Below are positions 27,453 through 36,299 of a stretch of DNA of 64,000 nucleotides, piece by piece. The first letter of the stretch is position 1; every line of letters starts with the position of its first letter. The stretch spans positions 124,001-188,000 of the forward strand of contig NZ_JAENIM010000044.1 in assembly GCF_016595495.1 (NCBI RefSeq), read 5' to 3'. The translations under genes were made by a program, and so were the position numbers. Below the pieces are notes generated by a model, which was not told where the DNA came from, ran no database searches, and worked only from the letters and a program-made list of their open reading frames with translations. Source of the stretch: Persicirhabdus sediminis (GTDB taxonomy: Bacteria > Verrucomicrobiota > Verrucomicrobiia > Verrucomicrobiales > Akkermansiaceae).

Positions 27453-28649
27453 TTAGTGTCCGGCGCAGCAGTTGTTTACCTCTCTCGCTGGCTTGGTGAC
27501 GATTTCGCCTGAGTTCTCATCTTCTGCATTATTGAGGGATCTAGCTACAGCTAGATTAGACGGCTGAGCAAAGATGAGGTCAGCTACTTCAAATTGATAG
27601 AATGCTTTGTCTTGCAGAGGGGCGGGGTCGGTCCAGCTTTGGCTCTGGGCATTGCCGTTGAATACTGAGCTGCCAGCTGGGAAGGTCACTAGATCTTGAC
27701 TGCGCTTCATTTGGTAGGATTTGAAAGACACGGAATTCCAGCTAAATGAGGCTTCAGTTGGGTTTAGCGAATTGATAGACCATGATTCTGGCGGGCTAAT
27801 TTTCCAGCCAATATCTACCAATGCTGCTAGATCTAAATCTGTGATGACATCAAAATTTGAGCCCGTATCAGTGGTTGAGGAATTCATGATTGCCGGACGA
27901 CTTTGACCGTGAGTGGCTGAGAAGACGCCAAATAATGAGCTGTTAGTTCCGCTGCCGAAGTGGCCATAATCAGCTGGAGGCGCACTGCCATAGCTATTGC
28001 TAGCAGCTGGTCCATTGAATACACCGTTGCTGATAAGATTGTCCCATGAGTCTGCTGATCCTAGACCTAGCACGTGGCCAATTTCGTGGATGGCGATGGT
28101 GACAAACTCTGAGCCCGTCTGGTTTTGGCTCAGTGAAAAGTTCCACTCACGCGGAGTGGAATCTGGCTTGATCGTATCAAACATGACAATGCCTCCCCAT
28201 GGTGCGTACTCGGTGCGTAGCGATGAGGTGGTGATTTCAGCTCCAGGTTTGCCGCGGCCGAAGATGTGTTTTTTCCATGATTCCACATTATGGTAGGCGA
28301 TGCTGCCGGTGCTGGCTTGTCCGGCTGTGGAGCCATCTAGGTCTTTTCCTCCCACATAGATGATGATGGTGTTAGCTGGGATGGATGGATTTTCTAGAAC
28401 GATGGAATCTCCGGTAAGTGGATCTGCAAAGGTGATGCGCCAGATGTAGCTAGGAAATAAGCTTGGATCAATCGCTGCGAGTTCGTCGGTGATAATTTCT
28501 CCGTAGAAGTCGGCAACAGCCTCGATGGCGTCGCGTTTTTCTTGGGTATCGAAGAAGTTAGTGGTGTCGTAGGTGTAGTCGATGACGATATCGATAGCGG
28601 CAGCTGGTATGGTCAGCCCGAGTAGAGTAAAAAGAGTAGGACGCAACAT
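27453..28649 (-). CDS. Secreted zinc metalloprotease-like protein
   Basis: 398 residues with a signal peptide (1-18, LGLTIPAAAID). The zinc motif is H188-E-I-G-H192 with VLGLGSADSW after it, as in metzincin-like proteases. The third ligand expected at the eleventh motif position is Ser, so another residue must serve or zinc binding is altered; HEIGHVLGxG(T/S)xxSW is a subgroup pattern seen in some secreted bacterial proteins. The C-terminal ~110 residues (ESWSINSLNPTEASFSWNSVSFKSYQMKRS) look like a beta-sandwich (fibronectin-like) domain. The tail ends NNCCAGH. The substrate is unknown. It is convergent with BatD. Confidence 0.75.
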   Translation of the reverse strand: MLRPTLFTLLGLTIPAAAIDIVIDYTYDTTNFFDTQEKRDAIEAVADFYGEIITDELAAIDPSLFPSYIWRITFADPLTGDSIVLENPSIPANTIIIYVGGKDLDGSTAGQASTGSIAYHNVESWKKHIFGRGKPGAEITTSSLRTEYAPWGGIVMFDTIKPDSTPREWNFSLSQNQTGSEFVTIAIHEIGHVLGLGSADSWDNLISNGVFNGPAASNSYGSAPPADYGHFGSGTNSSLFGVFSATHGQSRPAIMNSSTTDTGSNFDVITDLDLAALVDIGWKISPPESWSINSLNPTEASFSWNSVSFKSYQMKRSQDLVTFPAGSSVFNGNAQSQSWTDPAPLQDKAFYQFEVADLIFAQPSNLAVARSLNNAEDENSGEIVTKPAREVNNCCAGH

Positions 28650-28729
28650 GTGTCTGATGGATTGGGTTTCTAGCTACGGGGATGCCAGACACATTAAACG
28701 ATTAATTAATATCCGTCATTACAAAAAAA

Positions 28730-28756
28730 AGCGCTCACCGAAAACCGGTGAGCGCT
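28730..28756 (-). terminator. Rho-independent terminator of superoxide dismutase gene
   Basis: AGCGCTCACCG and CGGTGAGCGCT form an 11-bp perfect stem with a short AAAAC loop. On the reverse strand a T run follows (complement of the A run at 28722-28730). Confidence 0.9.
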
Positions 28757-28787
28757 GAGTAAATTAGAAAATGACTAACTAGAAGTG

Positions 28788-29447
<660 letters not shown>

Positions 29448-29479
29448 GTTGTTATTGTTTTTTGAATGGTTGTCATTTG

Positions 29480-29506
29480 GCATGGAAAGTTATACCTTCC
29501 GTGCCG
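29480..29506. promoter_or_regulatory. Inverted repeat upstream of superoxide dismutase
   Basis: GGCATGGAAAG and CCTTCCGTGCC form an imperfect 11-bp inverted repeat with a 5-base spacer just upstream of the 29447 start. It could be an operator or a 5'-UTR hairpin; no identity is assigned. Confidence 0.35.
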
Positions 29507-29574
29507 CGTCGAGCTGAATATGGATACGTTTAGCCGACTTCGCAAGTAACAACTTTTGTCATCAAATAGAGACT

Positions 29575-31143
29575 ATGGATAACATATTTAATATCATTGC
29601 CCTCGTTTTTGGAGCTATCCTCGGCGGTAGCATTATGTGGGGAATTTATTCACCACGAATTAAAGCCGCTGAGATGATTGGCGATGAACGTCTTGACTCA
29701 GAAACGGCTAGGGCTAGAGATCTAGATCAGAGGTTGAAGCTGAGCAATGACGAGCTCCAAGAACTGCGCGCCAAGGAGCAAGATCTCATGAACAGCAAGA
29801 CTGAGCTAGAAACTCAGCTGCGTGAAGTAATCAGGTCTGCAGAGGAAAAACAAGCATTGCTAGACAGTGCAGAGGCTCGCTTTAGTGATGCCTTCAAAGC
29901 GCTTTCCGCAGATGCTCTGAGATCTAGCCAAGAGCAATTCCTTCAGCTCGCGGGCAAAACATTACAAAATCAGCAGCAGCAGGCAGTGGGTGAGTTAGAT
30001 CAACGCCGTGTCGCCATGGAGCAGATGGTGAAGCCAGTGGCTGAATCACTCAATAAAGTGTGTGGCCAGATCAGCCAGCTAGAAAAATCCCGCGAAGGCG
30101 CCTATGCCGCGATCAAAGAACAAGTGCAGTACATGGCTCAAACCCAACGTGGGCTGGCTCAAGAAACCAATAAGTTAGTAAGTGCACTGCGTCAGCCTAC
30201 CGGTCGTGGGCAGTGGGGGGAAATGCAGCTGCGCCGTGTAGTGGAGATGGCTGGCATGCAGGAGTACTGTGATTTTGAAACACAAACATCAACGACAGAT
30301 GAAGATGGCAAGCGCCTGCGCCCAGACATGATCGTCCGCCTACCTGCTGGACAGCAGATCATTGTCGACTCCAAAGCACCAATGGATGCCTACCTTAGCG
30401 CCGTTGAAGCTGAGGACGATGGCCAGCGCGAAGCTGAGCTCATTCGCCATGCTCGTCAGGTCAATACCCACATCAACCAGCTGGGTAGCAAAAACTATCA
30501 GGAGCAGTTTGAACAAACTCCTGAGTTTGTTGTGCTCTTCCTGCCTAGCGAAGCATTCTTCTCAGCCGCTCTAGCACAAGATCCTAGCTTGATAGAAAAA
30601 GGCGTCGACCAAGGTGTTATTCTAGCAACTCCTACAACATTGATTGCGCTACTGCGCGCCGCTGCTTATGGCTGGCGTCAGGAGGCATTAACAGAAAATG
30701 CTAAAGAGATTTCTAGCGTTGGCCAGGAGCTGTACAAGCGACTTAGTGCCTTTGGTGGTCACGTGCAAAAACTTGGCCGCAGCTTGAACTCAGCGGTTGG
30801 TGATTATAACAAAGCAGTTGGTTCGTTAGAATCTCGTGTCTATTCTAGCGCTCGCAGATTTGAAGTTCTAGGTGCGGCAGCTGAATCGCAGAGCCTGCCA
30901 GAAGCTAGCCCAATAGAAACGCTGCCGCGCACGCTGAAGTCTGAATACATGCAGTCTGACGCCGCGCTGATGCCTCCAGAAGGCGGAGATTTTGCTATCA
31001 CTCCTGAGGAGATCGAAGCCTCTAGCTCAGTGGACTTTGATTCCTTCTCTGCCGATGATTTGGAGAGCGGTATCGAGGGGTTCACCGCTCTACCAGCTGA
31101 CCAAGAAGCTCAGCCTGAAGAAGAGCTGGAAACAGCTAACTAA
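29575..31143 (+). CDS. rmuC: DNA recombination protein RmuC
   Basis: 522 residues. An N-terminal TM helix (IIALVFGAILGGSIMWGIY, 6-24) is followed by a coiled coil (about 30-130: ERLDSETARARDLDQRLKLSN, then heptad-rich stretches) and the RmuC core: GRGQWGEMQLRRVVEMAGM, LRPDMIVRLPAGQQIIVDSKAPMDAYL near 245-275, VVLFLPSEAFFSAAL and GVILATPTTLIALLRAAAYGWRQE. RmuC is a membrane-anchored nuclease-like protein that limits DNA inversions. The C-terminal ~90 residues are acidic and low complexity, longer than in E. coli. A terminator follows. Confidence 0.93.
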   Translation: MDNIFNIIALVFGAILGGSIMWGIYSPRIKAAEMIGDERLDSETARARDLDQRLKLSNDELQELRAKEQDLMNSKTELETQLREVIRSAEEKQALLDSAEARFSDAFKALSADALRSSQEQFLQLAGKTLQNQQQQAVGELDQRRVAMEQMVKPVAESLNKVCGQISQLEKSREGAYAAIKEQVQYMAQTQRGLAQETNKLVSALRQPTGRGQWGEMQLRRVVEMAGMQEYCDFETQTSTTDEDGKRLRPDMIVRLPAGQQIIVDSKAPMDAYLSAVEAEDDGQREAELIRHARQVNTHINQLGSKNYQEQFEQTPEFVVLFLPSEAFFSAALAQDPSLIEKGVDQGVILATPTTLIALLRAAAYGWRQEALTENAKEISSVGQELYKRLSAFGGHVQKLGRSLNSAVGDYNKAVGSLESRVYSSARRFEVLGAAAESQSLPEASPIETLPRTLKSEYMQSDAALMPPEGGDFAITPEEIEASSSVDFDSFSADDLESGIEGFTALPADQEAQPEEELETAN

Positions 31144-31173
31144 GGGCTGCTAGTCATTTCAAACCATTTTACA

Positions 31174-31206
31174 AAAGCCGGTGGGGGGTTCCCGCCGGTT
31201 TTTTTA
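31174..31206 (+). terminator. Rho-independent terminator of rmuC
   Basis: AGCCGGTGGG and CCCGCCGGTT pair (with G-T pairs) around GGGTT, followed by TTTTTT. Confidence 0.82.
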
Positions 31207-31507
31207 TGGCATGCAATTTTTGAGATATAAATTTTGTCATATCATCTAAAACGAACAAGTTAGATTTATCTAGCTGGCAAACAATCAATTTGATTGATTG
31301 ATCAGTATAACAGGTTAGATGTGAACTACTTCACATATCTTGTGAGGAATGTGGTGGGGTTCTGTTATCTGATAGATTTAGAAAAAACCTTTTGCGCTGC
31401 CAAATCCTGCTCGCGCAAGCAAAATGAATGTCATATAGATTATAGGGTTATTAAACAACGTGTAATGAAAATCATATCCCCATGAAATTCAACATATATA
31501 TAACCCA
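31207..31507. other. AT-rich intergenic region, no gene seen
   Basis: About 300 bp between the rmuC terminator and the PEP-CTERM gene. It contains a short reading frame (31294-31485) that lacks a recognisable family and is in an AT-rich, probably regulatory region. A CRP-type palindrome lies at 31320-31335. Confidence 0.6.
31320..31335. promoter_or_regulatory. CRP-type palindrome TGTGA-N6-TCACA
   Basis: TGTGAACTACTTCACA matches the CRP/FNR-family consensus TGTGA-N6-TCACA exactly; with flanking bases it extends to ATGTGAA-CTAC-TTCACAT. It lies about 170 bp upstream of the PEP-CTERM gene. The cognate regulator is not in the window. Confidence 0.45.
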
Positions 31508-32224
31508 ATGAAGATGATAGATAACATGAAATTGACCGCGTTCTCACTCGGCATGATAGCGCTTTGTAGCACCCATACAGAGGCGGCAGTCACCATTGTT
31601 GATGAGGATTTTACTCATCCTGATTGGATCATATTCGCCGGAGGCAGCCTGCCTTCTGATAATAACTCGGTGACACTTGGAGACTCAGTGCTAGATAATG
31701 GACAGACTTATAACGGCTGGAGTTTTGTAGCGTCTAATTCATACTCTGATTCTTTGGGCTTTATTAATGGCAGTGGTGAGAATGGTCACTTTAAGTTTCA
31801 TAATACCCAGAATGCTGCAGGGAATTACGCTGTAGGCTTAGCCAATAACGCCATGATGATGACCAATATGGATATGAGTTTGATTGGCAGTCAGCCAGTT
31901 AACATTACCATTGATTTCTTTACCATGTCTGGGGCTTTTGGTCCTAACGATTCTATCACTTATGGTTTTGCCGATGGTGATGGCAATTGGCTCGCAAGTG
32001 AGAGTTTTAATCTCGAAGGGATGGAGGACTATTCAGGTCAGTTAGTGATAAAGGATTTTGATTTATCGGCCCTCGGTGACGACGTGAATTTTGCCATTCA
32101 AAAGGATGGTTATGGCGGAGCTATCGGCATCAATGGCATCACCATTAGTATTCCTGAGCCTTCATCTGTATTGTTGCTCAGTCTGGCTGGAGTAGTTGGA
32201 GTGATGCGCCGCAGACGCGCATAA
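31508..32224 (+). CDS. PEP-CTERM sorting-domain protein
   Basis: 238 residues with a signal peptide (about 1-26, ALCSTHTEAA), a beta-rich secreted body of Asn, Gly and Asp (WIIFAGGSLPSDNNSVTLGDSV, NITIDFFTMSGAFGPNDSITYGFADGDGNW) and a C-terminal sorting signal: PEP-SS, a hydrophobic helix (VLLLSLAGVVGVM) and RRRRA. PEP-CTERM proteins are recognised by an exosortase and linked to exopolysaccharide-associated envelope sorting. The exosortase is not in the window. The body resembles a jelly-roll/lectin-like domain, but no family is assigned. A terminator follows. Confidence 0.88.
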   Translation: MKMIDNMKLTAFSLGMIALCSTHTEAAVTIVDEDFTHPDWIIFAGGSLPSDNNSVTLGDSVLDNGQTYNGWSFVASNSYSDSLGFINGSGENGHFKFHNTQNAAGNYAVGLANNAMMMTNMDMSLIGSQPVNITIDFFTMSGAFGPNDSITYGFADGDGNWLASESFNLEGMEDYSGQLVIKDFDLSALGDDVNFAIQKDGYGGAIGINGITISIPEPSSVLLLSLAGVVGVMRRRRA

Positions 32225-32244
32225 GCTTATCCTAGTTTATTTTC

Positions 32245-32280
32245 TAAGCCCACCTTCTCATCGAGGTGGGCTTATTTTCT
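32245..32280 (+). terminator. Rho-independent terminator of PEP-CTERM gene
   Basis: TAAGCCCACCT and AGGTGGGCTTA form an 11-bp perfect stem around TCTCATCG, then TTTTCT. Confidence 0.88.
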
Positions 32281-32373
32281 CTGATTTGTAATTGTTAGTT
32301 AACCTGTTTTGTATATCCTTGGTTGAGCTAGCTCGGTTGGGTATTTTCAGCTAGCTATGAGCTATCTAATTTC

Positions 32374-33774
32374 ATGCAGGAAGAATCTAATGCAGCGCCG
32401 GTTATACGCAGGCTAACAATTTTACAAATGCTGAGCATAGGCATGCTCAGTGGTGGCTATGCTGCCATGCAAAGCAACTGGGGCCAGCTAATCACTAATA
32501 GCGTGAATAGCCTGACAGTAGCTAGCTCAGCGTTAACTTTAGGTCTCCTGATGTTAGTTCCCCGACTAGCTGAGGCCCTAGCTCCTATCCTAGTGGCCTA
32601 TATTTCTGATAATCGTCGTCAGGGGCAGGGGAGAAGAATGCCTCTAATTAGAAATTTAGGCCTGCTAGGTTTGATTGCTTTTGCCGCCATCTGGTGGGTT
32701 CCTGGCATATTTTCCAAGATGTTACTGGTATGTGTCATCGCTATAGCCACGGGAGGTGTGCAGGTGATGGCGGGTGCTTTACAGCTGGAAATTTCGACGG
32801 ACTACCGTGAACGGACCAAGGTCTTTGCGATTGCTAGTTTGGGCAATGGTCTGATTGCTTGGTTAGCTCCTATGCTGCTAGGTTTGGGCATTGGACAGGC
32901 CGCGAATGCTAGCCAAGTACCGCCCGAGCAGATGGCCTATAGCGCATTGGTGTCAGCATTGGTATTTGCCGGTATTCTACTCTGGTGTACACGCACGGTA
33001 CCTGAACCACAATTTCCAGCAGTTAGTCGTCAGCCGAGAATCTCGTTTTGGCGTCATCTGGCGCTTGTTCTCAAGCATGCTAGGATGTGGCAGTTAGCTA
33101 TCATCTCGGGCTTGCTTTCTTTTGGATTTTCGGTGACAGCCATGCTCACCTATTATCTCAATTTTCATAATTTGTTTGCTGGCGATGCGCAAAAGGCAAT
33201 GGGAACGATAGGTATCTTTGGCAGTGCGTGGTCAATTTCTGGTTTGTTAGCCATTATCCCCTTGTTGTTCTTTGCTAAATTTTTGGATAAAAGACAGTTG
33301 ATGCTGGGATCTATGCTGCTGATGACTATTGGCTTGCTGATCCGCTTCTTCTGTTATCAGCCAGCGATGCCGTACTTGCAGTTATTGCCCTTGGTGCTGA
33401 TTTCGGTTGGCATGGTGTGTTTTTATCTGGTAGGCACTTCAATTCTAGCAGACTTATGTGATGAAGATGATTTGCGCCATGATAGACGCGCTGAGGCGAT
33501 GCACTATTGGGCTTATTTTCTGCCTATTAAGCTGATGACTGGCCTCGCGTCGTTAGCGGTGGCGTGGATTCTGGGAATTGTCGCTTATGATGCTGAGATG
33601 CCTGCAGATCAATTAGCCGCAGCACTAACAAAGATGAAGTGGCTGGAGTTGATTGTGCCTTTGATAGGCATCACGCTAGCTGGTTTTGTGTTGGTGAAAT
33701 TCAGACATTCGCAATCAGCCAGCTGTGAGGTGAGACGGCAAATTGACGAACGCAACCAGCTGCGTGAGAGTTAG
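32374..33774 (+). CDS. GPH/MFS-type sugar transporter
   Basis: 466 residues with about 12 hydrophobic helices and a short hydrophilic N-terminus. Features fit glycoside-pentoside-hexuronide:cation symporters (MelB type): a loop with YISDNRRQGQGRRMPLIRN near 80-95 and, in the second half, SILADLCDEDDLRHDRRAEAMHYWAYFLPIK, comparable to the family's D-x-x-D-x-x-x-x-x-x-R-R-E-G-x-x-Y motif. Such symporters import sugars or glycosides with Na+ or H+. It is next to a PfkB-type sugar kinase (convergent, 10 bp apart), which fits import followed by phosphorylation. Substrate is unknown. Confidence 0.82.
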   Translation: MQEESNAAPVIRRLTILQMLSIGMLSGGYAAMQSNWGQLITNSVNSLTVASSALTLGLLMLVPRLAEALAPILVAYISDNRRQGQGRRMPLIRNLGLLGLIAFAAIWWVPGIFSKMLLVCVIAIATGGVQVMAGALQLEISTDYRERTKVFAIASLGNGLIAWLAPMLLGLGIGQAANASQVPPEQMAYSALVSALVFAGILLWCTRTVPEPQFPAVSRQPRISFWRHLALVLKHARMWQLAIISGLLSFGFSVTAMLTYYLNFHNLFAGDAQKAMGTIGIFGSAWSISGLLAIIPLLFFAKFLDKRQLMLGSMLLMTIGLLIRFFCYQPAMPYLQLLPLVLISVGMVCFYLVGTSILADLCDEDDLRHDRRAEAMHYWAYFLPIKLMTGLASLAVAWILGIVAYDAEMPADQLAAALTKMKWLELIVPLIGITLAGFVLVKFRHSQSASCEVRRQIDERNQLRES

Positions 33775-33784
33775 TTTAACTTTT

Positions 33785-34756
33785 TCAGCTAGCTGGAGTG
33801 GCTGGCTCAGCTAGTGGGCTCGTAGTGGTGAGTGGCTCGATGAGCTCAGCTGGGATGATTGGCACTGCGGCTTTTTGGCCGCACACGTAGCCTGCAACTT
33901 TGTTAGCTAGTCTGTTGGATTCGACGAGCTCGAGTCCTCGCAGGCGTGCGATGACGGCGGTGGCGGTGAATGAATCCCCGGCGCCAACGGTACTGACCAC
34001 TTCGACTGATTGGTCTGCGCGGCTGAAATTGTAGCTTGTACGCTCAAAGAGCCAGGCTCCATCAGCACCCCCAGTTAGGATGGCAAATTGCAGATCATTG
34101 CGGCGCATAATGGTGAGCATGAAGTCTTCCATGTTGCCTCTGATTTTGAGCATTTTGGCGAGTATTTCTAATTCCTCGAGGTTGAGTTTGATGGCATTAC
34201 AGGCATCTAGTGATTTTTGAATTACCTCTTTGTTATAAAAATCTTGTCGCAAGTTCACATCAAACAATTTCATACAATGCTTTGGTGTGAATGAGAGAAA
34301 CTCAAAGATGGCTGCGGCTGATTTCTCGCTCCTCTGGGCGAGCGAACCAAAACAAACGGCATCTAGCTGGCTGGCTATTTTGATGATGTTAGCGTCTAGC
34401 TGGATGTGATCCCAGGCTACATTGTTGGCAAATTCATAGCTGGCCACGCCGTCGTTATCTAGGGAGATTTGTACTTGGCCCGTAGGGTGCTGAGTGTCGC
34501 AGTGCACGCCATCTAGCTGGACGTGATGTTCGTTGAGGAATTGGCATGCTTGTTGGCCAAGGGCATCGCTGCCTACTGAGCTGATGAGGTAGCTGTGGGC
34601 ACCGAGTGCGCTGGCGTGGCAGGCAAAGTTAGCAGGTGCACCGCCAAAAGTCCGCTGGTCGTGATAGACGTCCCAGAGGACTTCTCCAATGGCGGCGATG
34701 GTTAGCTGATGGTCGCTTTTATGCATAATCGTTTTAGTTATAATGGGTGAAGACAT
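33785..34756 (-). CDS. PfkB-family carbohydrate kinase (fructokinase-like)
   Basis: 323 residues; an internal ATG at 34726 would trim ten residues and neither start has a clear Shine-Dalgarno. The ribokinase fold is evident: AIGEVLWDVYHDQRTFGGAPANFACHASALG (sugar-binding Gly-Gly region), a D-V-N-L-R stretch (KLFDVNLRQDFY) and the anion-hole/catalytic motif STVGAGDSFTATAV near 270-284, where Asp is the base. The closest functional type is fructokinase or a related hexokinase. It is convergent with the sugar transporter and divergent from the esterase gene at 34832. Confidence 0.87.
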   Translation of the reverse strand: MSSPIITKTIMHKSDHQLTIAAIGEVLWDVYHDQRTFGGAPANFACHASALGAHSYLISSVGSDALGQQACQFLNEHHVQLDGVHCDTQHPTGQVQISLDNDGVASYEFANNVAWDHIQLDANIIKIASQLDAVCFGSLAQRSEKSAAAIFEFLSFTPKHCMKLFDVNLRQDFYNKEVIQKSLDACNAIKLNLEELEILAKMLKIRGNMEDFMLTIMRRNDLQFAILTGGADGAWLFERTSYNFSRADQSVEVVSTVGAGDSFTATAVIARLRGLELVESNRLANKVAGYVCGQKAAVPIIPAELIEPLTTTSPLAEPATPAS

Positions 34757-34831
34757 GTCATTGGTGCGACATGGGGAAATGTAACTTGCATTGTTAGCTC
34801 ACAATGGCGAGGATGACCAATACGAATTTAC

Positions 34832-36223
34832 ATGAAGATGAAAAAAACGCTATTGATAATCAGTTACTTGTCGTCACTAGGCAGTCTTTTTGCCGATGTG
34901 AAGTTGGCACCGATCTTTGCAGATCATATGGTCCTGCAGCGCGACATGCCTGTTCCAATTTGGGGCACCGCTGATGCGGATGAAAAGGTCGAGGTCAGTT
35001 TTGCTGGCCAGACATTGGCTACCCAAGCCGATGCTGAGGGCAATTGGAAGGTAAAATTTGAACCATTAGAAAGCAGCAAAGTGGGGGCAGATTTGCGAGT
35101 CGCTGGTAGTAATACCATTACCTTGAAAAACGTTGTTGTGGGAGAAGTTTGGTTATGTAGCGGGCAGTCGAACATGGCTGGGCGTTTCAATGAACAAAAG
35201 GGCCGGCGCATGGATCCGGCGGTGTTTGAGAGCGACGTCAGCGGGCTGCGATTCCTCACTCGTCAGGGGTGGCGTGAGCTCAATGAGCGGTCGCAAAGCC
35301 AGATCTCTGCGGTGGCCTTTTACTTTGCCTACGAGCTCTATCAGCAGCTCGATGTGCCAGTAGGTTTGCTTCAGCGTTATAACTCAGCGACTCCCATCCA
35401 GGCGTGGATGCCAAAAGAAAAAGCCGAAGAGATTCGCCAAGAGTTAGGGATCCCAGCTGGCTGGAACGACGTGCATGAAATCCGCAATCCCGGCGTGCAG
35501 TTTGAGGATAAAATTGCCGACATCATCCCCGTCGCTATGCGTGGCGTGATCTGGTATCAGGGGGAGCGCAATGCTAAAGCAAAAACGGGCTGGGAATATG
35601 ATAGGTTGTTAGCATTTCACATTAAGACGTGGCGCGATCTATGGGCCGTGAAAGCAGGTGGGGCAAAACGCGATTTTCCCTTCTACTACGTGCAGGTGCC
35701 TACCCAGGAAACGCCCGTGGATGCCGAGTGGCCGTGGCTGCGAGATCGCATGCGCCGCGCTCTAGATTTGTCGCCTAACACCGGCATGGCTGTCTTTTAC
35801 GATTACGGCCCGAGCTTGCATCCCGACAACAAAGAGCCAGCTGGCCAGCGGCTAGCGCTGTGGGCATTGGCTAATGATTACGGCAAAGATATCGTCTACA
35901 GCGGTCCGCTGCTAGATGAGGTGAAATACGCCGACGGCAAGGCGATTCTCAGCTTTAAACATGTTGGCGGTGGGTTAAAAAATAAGTCAGGAGAGAAGCA
36001 GCTGAAGTTTTTTGAGATTGCTGGGCCAGATGGCAACTATCAGCCAGCTCTAGCTGAAATTGTTGGTGATACGGTGGTTGTGTCTAACGAGTCGATTACT
36101 GAGCCAGCTAATGTTCGCTACCTATTTCGCAAGCCATCACCCGATGCTGAGCTCAGCCTGATCAATGCCGCAGGCTTACCTGCCTCATCATTCATGACTG
36201 ATGATAACAAACCTGCTAGGTAG
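34832..36223 (+). CDS. Sialate O-acetylesterase-like (SASA-type) esterase, secreted
   Basis: 463 residues with a signal peptide (about 1-21, SLGSLFADV). The start LAPIFADHMVLQRDMPVPIWG is typical of 9-O-acetylesterase-type proteins. The nucleophile motif CSGQSNM (Ser near residue 113) and VIWYQGERNA (the second block) are present, with the late SGNH-like D-x-x-H-P-x-N stretch (SLHPDNKEPAGQRLA). Such enzymes remove O-acetyl groups from sialic acid or from plant or algal glycans. The gene is shorter than many two-domain members, ending after a beta-like tail. Acting in the periplasm or outside, it could prepare acetylated glycans for the local hydrolases. Exact substrate is unknown. Confidence 0.85.
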   Translation: MKMKKTLLIISYLSSLGSLFADVKLAPIFADHMVLQRDMPVPIWGTADADEKVEVSFAGQTLATQADAEGNWKVKFEPLESSKVGADLRVAGSNTITLKNVVVGEVWLCSGQSNMAGRFNEQKGRRMDPAVFESDVSGLRFLTRQGWRELNERSQSQISAVAFYFAYELYQQLDVPVGLLQRYNSATPIQAWMPKEKAEEIRQELGIPAGWNDVHEIRNPGVQFEDKIADIIPVAMRGVIWYQGERNAKAKTGWEYDRLLAFHIKTWRDLWAVKAGGAKRDFPFYYVQVPTQETPVDAEWPWLRDRMRRALDLSPNTGMAVFYDYGPSLHPDNKEPAGQRLALWALANDYGKDIVYSGPLLDEVKYADGKAILSFKHVGGGLKNKSGEKQLKFFEIAGPDGNYQPALAEIVGDTVVVSNESITEPANVRYLFRKPSPDAELSLINAAGLPASSFMTDDNKPAR

Positions 36224-36299
36224 CGATTTGAAATAAGATCAAGTCTAACAAGTTGGAGTATTATTGTTTCCAGCTGGTGAGCTTTGTGGGTTGATGGGA

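Noticed and set aside
31294-31485. 63-residue frame upstream of the PEP-CTERM gene
   Set aside because: AT-rich promoter-like region, no family, no clear ribosome site; a CRP-type palindrome lies inside it.
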